A stretch of 64,000 nucleotides of DNA, taken from positions 2,914,001 to 2,978,000 of the forward strand of contig NZ_VFOX01000001.1 of the NCBI RefSeq assembly GCF_006716345.1, read 5' to 3'. The first letter of the stretch is position 1. Each line of letters starts with the position of its first letter. A program made the translations under genes and the position numbers. The DNA comes from Microbacterium saperdae. GTDB taxonomy: Bacteria; Actinomycetota; Actinomycetes; Actinomycetales; Microbacteriaceae. The notes under the pieces were generated by a model that was not told where the DNA came from, did not search any database, and worked only from the letters and a program-made list of their open reading frames with translations. Below are positions 27,307 through 35,863 of the stretch, one piece after another.

Positions 27307-28434
27307 TCAGGTGTTCCGCACGAGCCGTATCACGCCATCCTTCAAGCGCTGCACCCGCACGACGAACAAGCGCTTCCGCGGCCTGACGGCCGCTGCGCGC
27401 ATGAGTTGCGACGCATCGGTCGACGGCCAAAGGAGACGGACGAGCACACGTGCTCTCTCACCCCAGGGAAGCAGGCGCACAGCCGCCAGCTGACGCCGCG
27501 GGACAGATGCGATCGACCGCCATCCCCAATCCCAGGGAACACGGGTGCCGATCTGCGACAGGTCCGCGTCGGGAAAGCTCTCTGCCAGAGCGCTTCGAAG
27601 TACGAACCCCGCCCCGAGCGTCTCCGTCGCATCAACGGTCTCTTCTCCCGCACTGCTGAGCGCACGGACGGCGCGAGCACGTTGATCTGCGGTGTGCTGA
27701 ACCCCGGCCACCGGGCGGAGCTCATGAAGTGCATATATCACTGCATGGACTGGACGAGACGGAACATGTACGACAGCCCCGGCGAAGGTATGGCGCGCTG
27801 CCCCGGCCAGCACAAAATCGAACGCCACGGACACGTCAGTGGTCACCCCCGGGAATCGGGTGTGAACATCGATCTCGCAGCCCCACGCGCCCGGCACCAG
27901 CGCTCGGGAGTGCGCAACGATGGTTCCGTCGAATGCGGCACGAGCAACTCGCCATCCCCAGCGCTCCATGGCGGCGACGAGAACCTTCTCATCACCTGGA
28001 CGGACCCAGCAATCGACATCGCCGGAATGTTCTTTATCCCTCAGTCCCTGTGCGTGCAGCACCGGTCCCTTGATGAAGATGATGTCTATTCCCGCTTCCC
28101 TGGCCACGTTGCTCAGGAGGGCGTAGACGAGTTCATGCTGGAAAGAGATGAGCCAGGGCCGGCTCAAGCGTCCGCTCGTAACGACCGGTGATTCTGTTCG
28201 GACCACAACGCCGAGCTCGTGCAACTGCGCCAGCGTCTCTCGGGTCGACTGATCGACCCGAGAATCATCGATAGCGGAGTCGAGAGCTTGGAACCAGAGA
28301 GCCGCGCCCTCGCCCCAGAGCATCTGCGGGGGCGCCGGATCAACTGGCGTAACGACGAACTCGTATCCGTCGGCGGCGAGATCGTGCTCACGCACGTCCA
28401 GCGCGCCGAAGCTCGCGGCCACCCAGTAAGACAT
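27307..28434 (-). CDS. PqqD-like domain fused to NTP_transf_5-type nucleotidyltransferase
   Basis: A 375-residue protein. Residues about 30-80 (VDPAPPQMLWGEGAALWFQA to LHELGVVVR) resemble a PqqD-like domain. From residue 92 the core reads RPWLISFQHELVYALLSNVA, IIFIKGPVLHAQGLR and SGDVDCWVRPGD, the pattern of uncharacterised NTP_transf_5 nucleotidyltransferases found with HprK-like and PqqD-like genes. The DVD aspartates are the likely metal ligands. The start has a good GGAGGGTAG ribosome binding site. Target unknown; note the HprK-PqqD fusion 11 kb away. Confidence 0.75.
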   Translation of the reverse strand: MSYWVAASFGALDVREHDLAADGYEFVVTPVDPAPPQMLWGEGAALWFQALDSAIDDSRVDQSTRETLAQLHELGVVVRTESPVVTSGRLSRPWLISFQHELVYALLSNVAREAGIDIIFIKGPVLHAQGLRDKEHSGDVDCWVRPGDEKVLVAAMERWGWRVARAAFDGTIVAHSRALVPGAWGCEIDVHTRFPGVTTDVSVAFDFVLAGAARHTFAGAVVHVPSRPVHAVIYALHELRPVAGVQHTADQRARAVRALSSAGEETVDATETLGAGFVLRSALAESFPDADLSQIGTRVPWDWGWRSIASVPRRQLAAVRLLPWGERARVLVRLLWPSTDASQLMRAAAVRPRKRLFVVRVQRLKDGVIRLVRNT

Positions 28435-28503
28435 CTACCCTCCGCTCGGAATGCTATCGCGGCACGAGCGATCGACTCGACGGCTTTGACCGCCTCGCTC
28501 GCT

Positions 28504-30501
28504 TCAGCTGCATCCCTTCGCGGCGATATCCACGCTGGTTTCGCGAACCATCGGCGTGTGCTTGACGGTCAGCGGTCCGTAAGAGGCTCCCTTGGCAGCC
28601 TCCGCACCCTTCATGAGCACCTGGAGCGTGGCGGACTCTCCCGGCTTCAGAACGATGTTCACCCGAATCGCATCACGCCCGAGATGGGTCGTATGTGCGA
28701 GCGCATCGCGCGCCTCCCCGTTCACTGTCCAACTCTCGATCGTCGCTCCGACTGGGGCGTAGACGATGTAGTCGGTCCCGATGTCTCCGGGGGTGAAGTA
28801 CGGTCCGGTGATGTACCGCGGCAGAGTGTTCGCCTTGTCCCGCGTGATCCCGTTCTGCAGAGTGACCGAGGTCGTCCAGCTGGGTGCTCCCAACGCCGTG
28901 CACTGGTCGGTCTCCACAGCGACCGCCGCATCAACGTAGTAGTCCATCTTCGAACCGGTCGTGTCGTTGAAGTAGACGCCGATGGCCGTCTCCTCGTCGT
29001 TGTCGATCGGAAGAGTTCCGGCGACAGGAGATCCGTCGATGACGGCCATAGCGTCGGCGTCAGGCACCCAAACCTTCAATCGCCCTTCAACCGCGGCTTT
29101 GCTCCCGGCGTCGATGAGTTTCACCGGAGAGGCGCCCCCGGCGAGCAATCCGTTGAACACGGAGACTGCGGCGCCAGCGAAGAAGGCGTTCGAGTCGCGC
29201 CCGTCGGGATAGATGAAATAGGCCTCATTCATGAGGAGCGCCGCGGCGTTCTCGCTGGTGAGCACGTCGCCGGTCGCGAGCGTGAGCGGCCCGGTGGCCT
29301 CCAGGAAGTAGCTCAGAGCCACCGGATCCACGGAGACGACTCCATCGATCTGATCATCGAACTGGGTCGCCCACCACCCCTGCAGAAGTGCCGCGGTCGT
29401 CGGGAAGTCGGGAGTCGACGTCATGTTCGCCGTCCAACGGCCCACGATGTCGGAGTACAGCGCCGTCGTCTCCGCATCGAGCGGCACGACGGACTCGGGG
29501 ATGGCGAACGGGAACTCGGTCGCGGCGACATCCTTCTCGAAAGTGATGGCGCCCTGATCCGCGCGGAGGACGACGAACGAGCCGGGGCTGCCGCCGCTGG
29601 CACGCGCCTCGGCGTTTCCCTGGAACATGAGCAGGTAGTTTCGCGGTCCGTCGGCGCCGAGAAGCCCCGGAAGTATCCCGAGGATGTCCTGGGCCGGACC
29701 CACGAGGGCGCGCACCTGCCCAACGGCGTCATCAACCTGCTTCACGCCCGTGCCGACCTGTTCGATGAGCGCAACGCGATCGATCGCGTCCAGCTGGCCC
29801 TCGATGCCATCGACCGCTTCCCCGATCTCGGCCACGGTCGACTGAATCGTGGAGAGACCGGCAACATCCACGCGTCCTCCCGATGGGGCGATCGATGCCA
29901 GTGTCATGGACGACGCCGGTACCAGGATCTGTGTGCCGACCTCCTCGGCGACGTCAGCGACCGTGTGCACGGCCCGAAGGTTCTCGAAGACGGGCAAGGG
30001 GATCTGCTCAAGCGCGCTCCATGCTCGGCCGTCGAGCGCCGCTTGCGCCGCGGAAGCCTCTTTCACATACGCCTGCGCAGCCTGCCCAGCGGCATCGACG
30101 TCGCTCGCGAGCAGGGCGGACTTCACCTGATTGACGTACGGCATAGCGGCTGTGAGATGAGCGCGCGCCGTCATCGCCTGGTCGTACACGCGCTTGCCGA
30201 CGAACGCGCCGCCGACTCCCAGAGCAACGACGACGACAGCCACAGAACTCCAGATCCAGATCCGCCGGCGCCTCCTGCTGCGACGCGATCGGTGGTGGCC
30301 ACCTCGCGAGGATGAACTCTTCGTGCGTGATTCCGACCGAGCAGAATCCGAGCGAACTGGAGCATCGTCGCCGGGGACGGAAGGAGCGGAGTCATCATCT
30401 GATCGCGGGGGGCTGCTGAAGAGCGCCTCCATGTTCTCGTCGATCTCGCGCCGCGTCCGATCACGTCGGAGGGCAGGCGGCTGGTCGGGTGAGTCGCTCA
30501 T
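28504..30501 (-). CDS. DUF4012 membrane-anchored protein
   Basis: A 665-residue protein. The first 80 residues are charged and cytoplasmic, ending in a basic RSRRSRRRRRIW stretch, followed by one membrane segment (IWSSVAVVVVALGVGGAFV) and a large extracellular domain. GPRNYLLMFQGNAEARASGG and SPGSFVVLRADQGAITF are typical of DUF4012, common in actinobacterial polysaccharide loci; LytR-CpsA-Psr enzymes share a similar layout but not this domain. Role unknown. The ATG at 30501 is preferred over an upstream TTG. It is transcribed ahead of the nucleotidyltransferase gene and diverges from the dehydrogenase gene. Confidence 0.85.
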   Translation of the reverse strand: MSDSPDQPPALRRDRTRREIDENMEALFSSPPRSDDDSAPSVPGDDAPVRSDSARSESRTKSSSSRGGHHRSRRSRRRRRIWIWSSVAVVVVALGVGGAFVGKRVYDQAMTARAHLTAAMPYVNQVKSALLASDVDAAGQAAQAYVKEASAAQAALDGRAWSALEQIPLPVFENLRAVHTVADVAEEVGTQILVPASSMTLASIAPSGGRVDVAGLSTIQSTVAEIGEAVDGIEGQLDAIDRVALIEQVGTGVKQVDDAVGQVRALVGPAQDILGILPGLLGADGPRNYLLMFQGNAEARASGGSPGSFVVLRADQGAITFEKDVAATEFPFAIPESVVPLDAETTALYSDIVGRWTANMTSTPDFPTTAALLQGWWATQFDDQIDGVVSVDPVALSYFLEATGPLTLATGDVLTSENAAALLMNEAYFIYPDGRDSNAFFAGAAVSVFNGLLAGGASPVKLIDAGSKAAVEGRLKVWVPDADAMAVIDGSPVAGTLPIDNDEETAIGVYFNDTTGSKMDYYVDAAVAVETDQCTALGAPSWTTSVTLQNGITRDKANTLPRYITGPYFTPGDIGTDYIVYAPVGATIESWTVNGEARDALAHTTHLGRDAIRVNIVLKPGESATLQVLMKGAEAAKGASYGPLTVKHTPMVRETSVDIAAKGCS

Positions 30502-30628
30502 GACTCGATTCAAGCACAGCGCGGCTGACGGACGACTGCACGCCGTGACCGGCGAAGATGGCGACTGTTCGAACGAGCGACCTGATGACGAACGAAGACT
30601 CGCTGCCTGGCGGCGTTAGTCCTTTCGC

Positions 30629-30634
30629 TAGACT
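30629..30634 (+). promoter_or_regulatory. Candidate -10 element for UDP-sugar dehydrogenase operon
   Basis: TAGACT in the 221-bp divergent gap, about 90 nt before the ATG at 30723. No convincing -35 is seen. Apart from this the gap shows no gene or clear dyad. Confidence 0.4.
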
Positions 30635-30722
30635 TCTATCGTCTGCGCCTTCGTGCTTTTCCGGTATGTCGGGTCTCGCAGACACCGGCGCGTCGCCATC
30701 TCCACCGCATTCGAAGGGTCTC

Positions 30723-31988
30723 ATGTCCACGCCGCAGAAGGTCGTAGTTATCGGTCAGGGATACGTCGGGCTCCCCGTCGCCATGAGGGCAGTCGACGCC
30801 GGCTTCACCGTCGTCGGGCTCGACATCGACGAACGCCGCGTGCGGGCGCTCTCCAACGGGGAATCGTTCGTCGAGGACATCAGCGGCGCAGAGCTGTCGA
30901 GCGCCCTCGAGTCCGGTCGCTACACGCCCACCACGAGCTACGACGACGCCAGCGGCTTCGACATCGCCGTCATCAGCGTGCCGACCCCGCTCCGCGAGTC
31001 CCTGCCCGATCTGACCTTCATCGAAGAAGCGGGTCGTTCGCTCTCGACCCACCTGGAAGCCGGAGCAACGGTGATCCTGGAGTCGACCACCTACCCGGGG
31101 ACCACCGAGGAGCTTCTCGTTCCGATCCTGGAGGCCGGCAGCGGCCTGCGCGCGGGTGACGACTTCTACGTCGGCTACTCTCCTGAGCGCATCGACCCCG
31201 GCAACCAGAAGTGGAACCTGCAGACCACCCCGAAGGTGGTGTCGGGGATCGACTCCGGCTCCCTCCAGCACGTCCAGGCCTTCTTCGACAAGATCGTCGA
31301 TCGCACCGTGCCCGTCTCCGGCACGCGTGAGGCCGAGCTCACCAAGCTGCTCGAGAACACATTCCGTCATGTCAACATCGCACTCGTCAACGAGCTCGCT
31401 GTCTTCGCGAACCAGCTGGGGGTCGATGTGTGGGAGTCCATCGATGCGGCGGCCACGAAGCCTTTCGGCTTCATGAAGTTCACCCCGGGCCCCGGTGTCG
31501 GAGGTCACTGCCTCCCGGTCGACCCGAGCTACCTCTCCTGGCAGGTGCGCCGCGAGCTCGGCAAGTCCTTCCGCTTCGTCGAGCTGGCCAATGATGTCAA
31601 CGAGCACATGCCGAGCTACGTCGTCGAGCGGACGATCGACCTCCTCAACACGTACAAGAAGGCGGTCAACGGGTCGAAGATCCTGATCGTCGGCCTCTCG
31701 TACAAGAAGAACACCGGCGACGTGCGCGAGGCACCTTCCACGCGCATCATCGAGCTGCTCACGCAGCTCGGCGCCGAAGTCTCGGCTGCCGACCCGCACG
31801 TTTCGGAGCACCAGTGGCCTACGGGCGCCGTCCGCGTCGACCTGAACCACGACGGCATCGACGCGTTCGATCTCGCGATCGTGGTCACCGACCATGACGA
31901 GTTCGACGCGCAGGTGCTCACCAACTCGACGACGCCCGTGCTCGACACGCGAAACGCCCTCCGCGGCGAGAACATTACGCGGCTCTGA
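30723..31988 (+). CDS. UDP-glucose/GDP-mannose dehydrogenase family protein
   Basis: NAD-dependent oxidation of a UDP-sugar C6 alcohol to the uronic acid. In the 421-residue protein the NAD motif is GQGYVG (11-16), and the catalytic cysteine C263 lies in GPGVGGHCLPVDP. The sequence is closer to the UDP-GlcNAc/ManNAc dehydrogenase (WbpA/WecC) group than to UDP-glucose dehydrogenase, judging by SYSPERIDPGN-like and GGHCLPVDPSYL segments. It would supply an acidic sugar for the polymer. The start ATG has GAAGGG 5 nt upstream. Confidence 0.9.
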   Translation: MSTPQKVVVIGQGYVGLPVAMRAVDAGFTVVGLDIDERRVRALSNGESFVEDISGAELSSALESGRYTPTTSYDDASGFDIAVISVPTPLRESLPDLTFIEEAGRSLSTHLEAGATVILESTTYPGTTEELLVPILEAGSGLRAGDDFYVGYSPERIDPGNQKWNLQTTPKVVSGIDSGSLQHVQAFFDKIVDRTVPVSGTREAELTKLLENTFRHVNIALVNELAVFANQLGVDVWESIDAAATKPFGFMKFTPGPGVGGHCLPVDPSYLSWQVRRELGKSFRFVELANDVNEHMPSYVVERTIDLLNTYKKAVNGSKILIVGLSYKKNTGDVREAPSTRIIELLTQLGAEVSAADPHVSEHQWPTGAVRVDLNHDGIDAFDLAIVVTDHDEFDAQVLTNSTTPVLDTRNALRGENITRL

Positions 31989-31999
31989 GTATCCGGCAC

Positions 32000-33235
32000 A
32001 TGCGAATCGTCTACCTGCACCAGTACTTCAACACTCCTGAACAGTCGGGAAGCACCCGTTCGTACGAGTTTGCACGGCGCTTGGTAGAAAGAGGCCATGA
32101 AGTCCACATCGTCACGTCCCTTCGCGACGCTGACGGCCTCGCTCGCGACTGGAGCCTCGACGTCGTGGAAGGCATTCACGTCCACCGTCTCCCCGTCGAA
32201 TACAACAACTCGATGGGTTTCATCCAGCGCCTTCGCGCTTTCGGACTTTTCGCGGTCAAGTCGGCGCGTCGGGCGCGAACGCTCCGCGGGGACCTACTGA
32301 TCGCGACGAGCACTCCGCTGACAATCATCCTTCCCGCGTGGTACGCCAGTGTGGGAAGAGCGACACCGATCGTCTTCGAAGTACGTGATGCGTGGCCAAC
32401 CGTGCCGATTGCGCTGGGGTACTTGAAGAACCCGATCATGAAGACGCTTGCGCGATGGCTTGAGCGTTTTGCGTACCGCCGAGCAGCTCATGTGATCGCC
32501 CTGTCTGAAGGCATGAAGGACGATGCGTGCCTTCATGGAGCCGACCGCGATCAGGTGACCGTGATCCCGAACGCATCGGACATCGAGCTGTTCGACGTCG
32601 ATGCGAGCAACGGGTCCCGATGGCGCGAAGCGCATTCGATTCCTCAAGACTCGTCTGTGGTGCTGTACAGCGGAACATTCGGCGCTGCTAACGGAGTCGG
32701 CTACCTGGTCGAGTTGGCGAGCATCATCTCCAAGTCCGCCGATGATGTCGTTTTCGTCCTCATGGGGGCCGGTGCCGAATTCGAGCAGGTCGCCGCACGC
32801 GCAGAGGAACTGGGCCTTGCCGGGGACAAGGTCCGGGTTCTACCCCCTGTACCCAAATCGGAGATGCCTAGCGTCCTCTCGGCCGCAACAGTGGCGACCT
32901 CCGTCGTGGTACCGAACCCCGCGATGGAAGCGAATAGTGCAAACAAGTTCTTCGATGCCCTGGCCAGCGGCACCCCTATCGCGATCAATCACGGCGGATG
33001 GCAAGCAGACCTCATCACGCGCCATGGGATCGGCATCGTGCTCGACTCATTCGACCTTGAGGATGCCGCAGTCCAACTGACCGCGCTTCTGCAGGATCCC
33101 GAACGTCTCCTTCTCTTCTCACGGGCGGCAGCCGACCTCGCTCGTTCCGAGTTCTCTCGCGACGATCTCGCCACGCGCTTCATCGACGTTGCAGAGTCCA
33201 CCGCCCGCATGCAGCGAACGCTCACACATCGATGA
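32000..33235 (+). CDS. GT4-family glycosyltransferase, WbuB-like
   Basis: A 411-residue GT-B glycosyltransferase. MRIVYLHQYFNTPEQSGSTR and VTSLRDADGLARDWSLDVVEG at the front, VFEVRDAWPTVPIALGYLKN, and the C-terminal VLYSGTFGAANGVGYLVELA and NKFFDALASGTPIAINHGG fit the WbuB/WcaI group of lipid-linked amino-sugar transferases. It starts 11 nt after the dehydrogenase stop. Codon use is less GC-rich than in the housekeeping flanks. Confidence 0.87.
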   Translation: MRIVYLHQYFNTPEQSGSTRSYEFARRLVERGHEVHIVTSLRDADGLARDWSLDVVEGIHVHRLPVEYNNSMGFIQRLRAFGLFAVKSARRARTLRGDLLIATSTPLTIILPAWYASVGRATPIVFEVRDAWPTVPIALGYLKNPIMKTLARWLERFAYRRAAHVIALSEGMKDDACLHGADRDQVTVIPNASDIELFDVDASNGSRWREAHSIPQDSSVVLYSGTFGAANGVGYLVELASIISKSADDVVFVLMGAGAEFEQVAARAEELGLAGDKVRVLPPVPKSEMPSVLSAATVATSVVVPNPAMEANSANKFFDALASGTPIAINHGGWQADLITRHGIGIVLDSFDLEDAAVQLTALLQDPERLLLFSRAAADLARSEFSRDDLATRFIDVAESTARMQRTLTHR

Positions 33236-33311
33236 TGACCGTGGTTGCGCTCCTCGTCCCCCGCTCAGCGATTCCAGAGAACAGGCTCACTGTCAGCGAG
33301 AGGTGCCGCTG

Positions 33312-34709
33312 ATGCAAATTCTCTACCTCGCAGTCGGTATCGCCATGGCCGCGATCGTCTTCTCCGCACGGGTCCAGGTCGCGGAGCGCTTCGCCATCGC
33401 CTTCTTGATTCTGACGGTGGCAGTGTTCCCGCGATCGATCGTCTCGATCGGCACGCTTGACCCACTCCACGTGGGTCTCGCGCAGTCCACGATCACCGTC
33501 ATGTCATACCACGTCGGCATCGCGTTGGCGCTCGCCTTCTATCTGCTGCGCAGACCGCGGGTGATCAAGGCGCCTGCGAGCTTGACCGTCTTCATGATCA
33601 TTCTCGTCATCTTCGTCGTGTTCGTCTGGGGCGGTACGTCGCAGCAGTGGTCTGGAGTGTGGCACCTGGGGATGGCGTTGGCGTGCTGGCCACTGGGGGT
33701 CGGGATCGCATCCTTCGTTGCGTCCAGCGCTCAGAACCAACTCTTTCTCGCCCGATTTGTCGTCGTCATCCTGCTGGGCGAACTCATCGTGTCCGTCCTC
33801 CAGATTCTCGGCTTCTCCCTACCGATTCAGCTGACGGCAGGGTCCGGCGAACTGCTCGTCGGTACGGAGCGCGTGATCGGCACACTCGGCAATCCCGCGA
33901 ACCTGAGCAAGGTCAGTTTTCTGCTGATGCTGGCTCTGATGCCGCTTGCGTCCTCAGACTCCCGCCGGCTGAGGCGCACCGTTCTGGTGGGAATCATGAT
34001 CGCGACGTTGATCGCTACGCTGACGATCAGCCGAGCAAACGTCATCGCAACGGTGCTCGCACTCGCCATCTGGCTCGTTCTCTCGCCGGGGCGGATGAGC
34101 TTCGGCCAACGATTCTCAATCATCATCGGAGCCGGCATCGTCGTGGTTGCCACTGGCGACTCGACTTTGGCGCGACTGCTGAGCGACCCCGAGGGCTCAA
34201 TTCGCCCGCAGCTGATCGAAGGTGCGATGGAGCAGCTGAACCGAACCTTCCTCGAAGGTGTCGGCATCAACTCGTATGTTTCTGTGGTCGGCCAGTTCCA
34301 CGCCACCACAGCGACCGGCTTCCCCGTGCACAACGCTTTCCTCCTGCTTCTGACAGAACTGGGACCAATCCTCACCGCGATCTTCCTCTTTCCTCTCGTC
34401 TGGCTGTTCGGACGCGCCTTGGTGCGGTTCTTCGACAAGACGAAACGCGACCCGGCAACGATCACACTGATCGCCGCGTTGCCAGGGCTGGTTGCCATCA
34501 TGTACACGGGATACGGCATCCTCGGAAGCTTCCTGCTCCCTCTGCTGATGTTGGTCTGCGGTCTGTTGGGCGACCTGGTGAAGCGCCACGATGCGGGAGA
34601 CTGGACGGGCCTCGAATCCCCCGGCGCCGCGCAGGAAAAGCTCCACCTCAGAGGCCGCAGAAGCACGACGGGCAGGGCGACCGCGCATCCGAAGGAATCA
34701 CGATCTTGA
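33312..34709 (+). CDS. Wzy/O-antigen-ligase-like membrane protein
   Basis: A 465-residue protein with about twelve membrane segments and a large outside loop near VGINSYVSVVGQF and HNAFLLLLTELG. The GVG-N...HN-LL-E pattern is that of the Wzy_C/WaaL ligase domain. It probably polymerises the lipid-linked repeat units outside the membrane. The ATG at 33312 is chosen because GAGAGG lies upstream and the hydrophobic helix starts at once (MQILYLAVGIAMAAIVF). The stop overlaps the TTG start of the next gene. Confidence 0.85.
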   Translation: MQILYLAVGIAMAAIVFSARVQVAERFAIAFLILTVAVFPRSIVSIGTLDPLHVGLAQSTITVMSYHVGIALALAFYLLRRPRVIKAPASLTVFMIILVIFVVFVWGGTSQQWSGVWHLGMALACWPLGVGIASFVASSAQNQLFLARFVVVILLGELIVSVLQILGFSLPIQLTAGSGELLVGTERVIGTLGNPANLSKVSFLLMLALMPLASSDSRRLRRTVLVGIMIATLIATLTISRANVIATVLALAIWLVLSPGRMSFGQRFSIIIGAGIVVVATGDSTLARLLSDPEGSIRPQLIEGAMEQLNRTFLEGVGINSYVSVVGQFHATTATGFPVHNAFLLLLTELGPILTAIFLFPLVWLFGRALVRFFDKTKRDPATITLIAALPGLVAIMYTGYGILGSFLLPLLMLVCGLLGDLVKRHDAGDWTGLESPGAAQEKLHLRGRRSTTGRATAHPKESRS

Positions 34710-35863
34710 CCACCGACGCACCGGACCACAAACTCCATGCTCTCGTTTCCTACAATCGGCCAAGGAACGCCGACAACCATTTCGTGAATCTGTTCACAGG
34801 CGCAGTGTCCTCCGACGATGTTCAGATCCACTACTTCACGCCGCGATACGTGATCGCAGGACGTATCGATGTGTTCAGCCTCCACTGGCCGGAGTTGCTC
34901 GCGAAGGGTTCCAGCCCCGTCAAACAGCTCGTGAAGTACGCCCTCCTGAGCATCCTGATCGTCCGCATCGTCGTGGCCCGGATTCCAGTCCTTTACACGG
35001 TGCATAACGAAGCGCCGCACGAAGCAACACGCTCACGATGGCAGCGATTCTTCTATCGACGCATCACTCGCCTGGTGACGTTCCGCGCATACCTCAACGA
35101 GGCTGAGACGAACGATTACACCCATGGCTGTGTCGTCCTCCATGGCGCTTACCCCGTGAAGCCGAGCACGTCCCGTCCGTTGCGATCACCGGTTCCGAAC
35201 GTGTTGTGCTTCGGAAATGTTCGCCCCTATAAGGGCCTAGAGCTGGTCATCGGTGCAGCCAAAATAGCCGATCCGTCGACGGTCTCATTCAGGATCGTGG
35301 GCGCCGGCAATGATGAGAACTATCTGCAGCAACTTCGCCGACAGGGGGCCGATGTACAGGGTCTCTCTCTGGAGTTCGGATACCTGGACGACGACGACCT
35401 GCTCGCCTGCATCGCTCAGTCTTCGGCGGCAATCCTGCCGTATCGGCATATGTACAACTCAGGTGTAGCGCTACTGGCGCTTTCCGCAGGCCGCCCCATC
35501 CTGGTACCGGATAGCCCCGCGAACGCCGCACTCGCGTCGGAGATCGGCACGAGTTGGGTACGAATCCTGCCTACGTCGGCTAGTGACGAGGAATGGGCGC
35601 GCGAGGCGTCCGCCGCTGCTGCCCATGACATCGCTTCCTCAGGAGCAGTTCCAGACCTTTCACGCCGCCAGTGGGACGACATCGGCGGGCTGTACCGACA
35701 ACTTCTGGTTCGCATCCGCGACCTTTCCAGGTCGCACTCTCGTCGCGAAGTCCCAGCAAGAATGCGATCGTTCGTCGAGGCATCGCCCGACTTCGTTCAG
35801 CACTCCCAGCGCAACGCCGCAGATAGTGATACCGAGGCAGGAGCCAACCGTGTCAGTAGCTAG
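34706..35863 (+). CDS. Glycosyltransferase, GT-B fold
   Basis: A 385-residue protein. Residues 60-100 (SPVKQLVKYALLSILIVRIV, VLYTVHNEAPHE) and the C-terminal domain VLCFGNVRPYKGLELVIGA, FGYLDDDDLLACIAQS, ILPYRHMYNSGVALLALSAG resemble GumK/AmsK-like and GT4 transferases. It adds a sugar to the lipid-linked repeat; donor not predictable. I infer a TTG start at 34706, overlapping the previous stop as TTGA, with AAGGA 10 nt upstream. It overlaps the flippase gene by 14 nt. Confidence 0.8.
   Translation: MTTDAPDHKLHALVSYNRPRNADNHFVNLFTGAVSSDDVQIHYFTPRYVIAGRIDVFSLHWPELLAKGSSPVKQLVKYALLSILIVRIVVARIPVLYTVHNEAPHEATRSRWQRFFYRRITRLVTFRAYLNEAETNDYTHGCVVLHGAYPVKPSTSRPLRSPVPNVLCFGNVRPYKGLELVIGAAKIADPSTVSFRIVGAGNDENYLQQLRRQGADVQGLSLEFGYLDDDDLLACIAQSSAAILPYRHMYNSGVALLALSAGRPILVPDSPANAALASEIGTSWVRILPTSASDEEWAREASAAAAHDIASSGAVPDLSRRQWDDIGGLYRQLLVRIRDLSRSHSRREVPARMRSFVEASPDFVQHSQRNAADSDTEAGANRVSS

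Noticed and set aside
27146..27493. 115-codon plus-strand frame between the rhamnosyltransferase-like and nucleotidyltransferase genes
   Set aside because: It overlaps both genes, lacks a ribosome binding site and has no recognisable feature.
28219..30315. 698-codon plus-strand frame opposite DUF4012
   Set aside because: Charged, Arg/Asp/Val-rich low-information sequence complementary to the well-supported DUF4012 gene.
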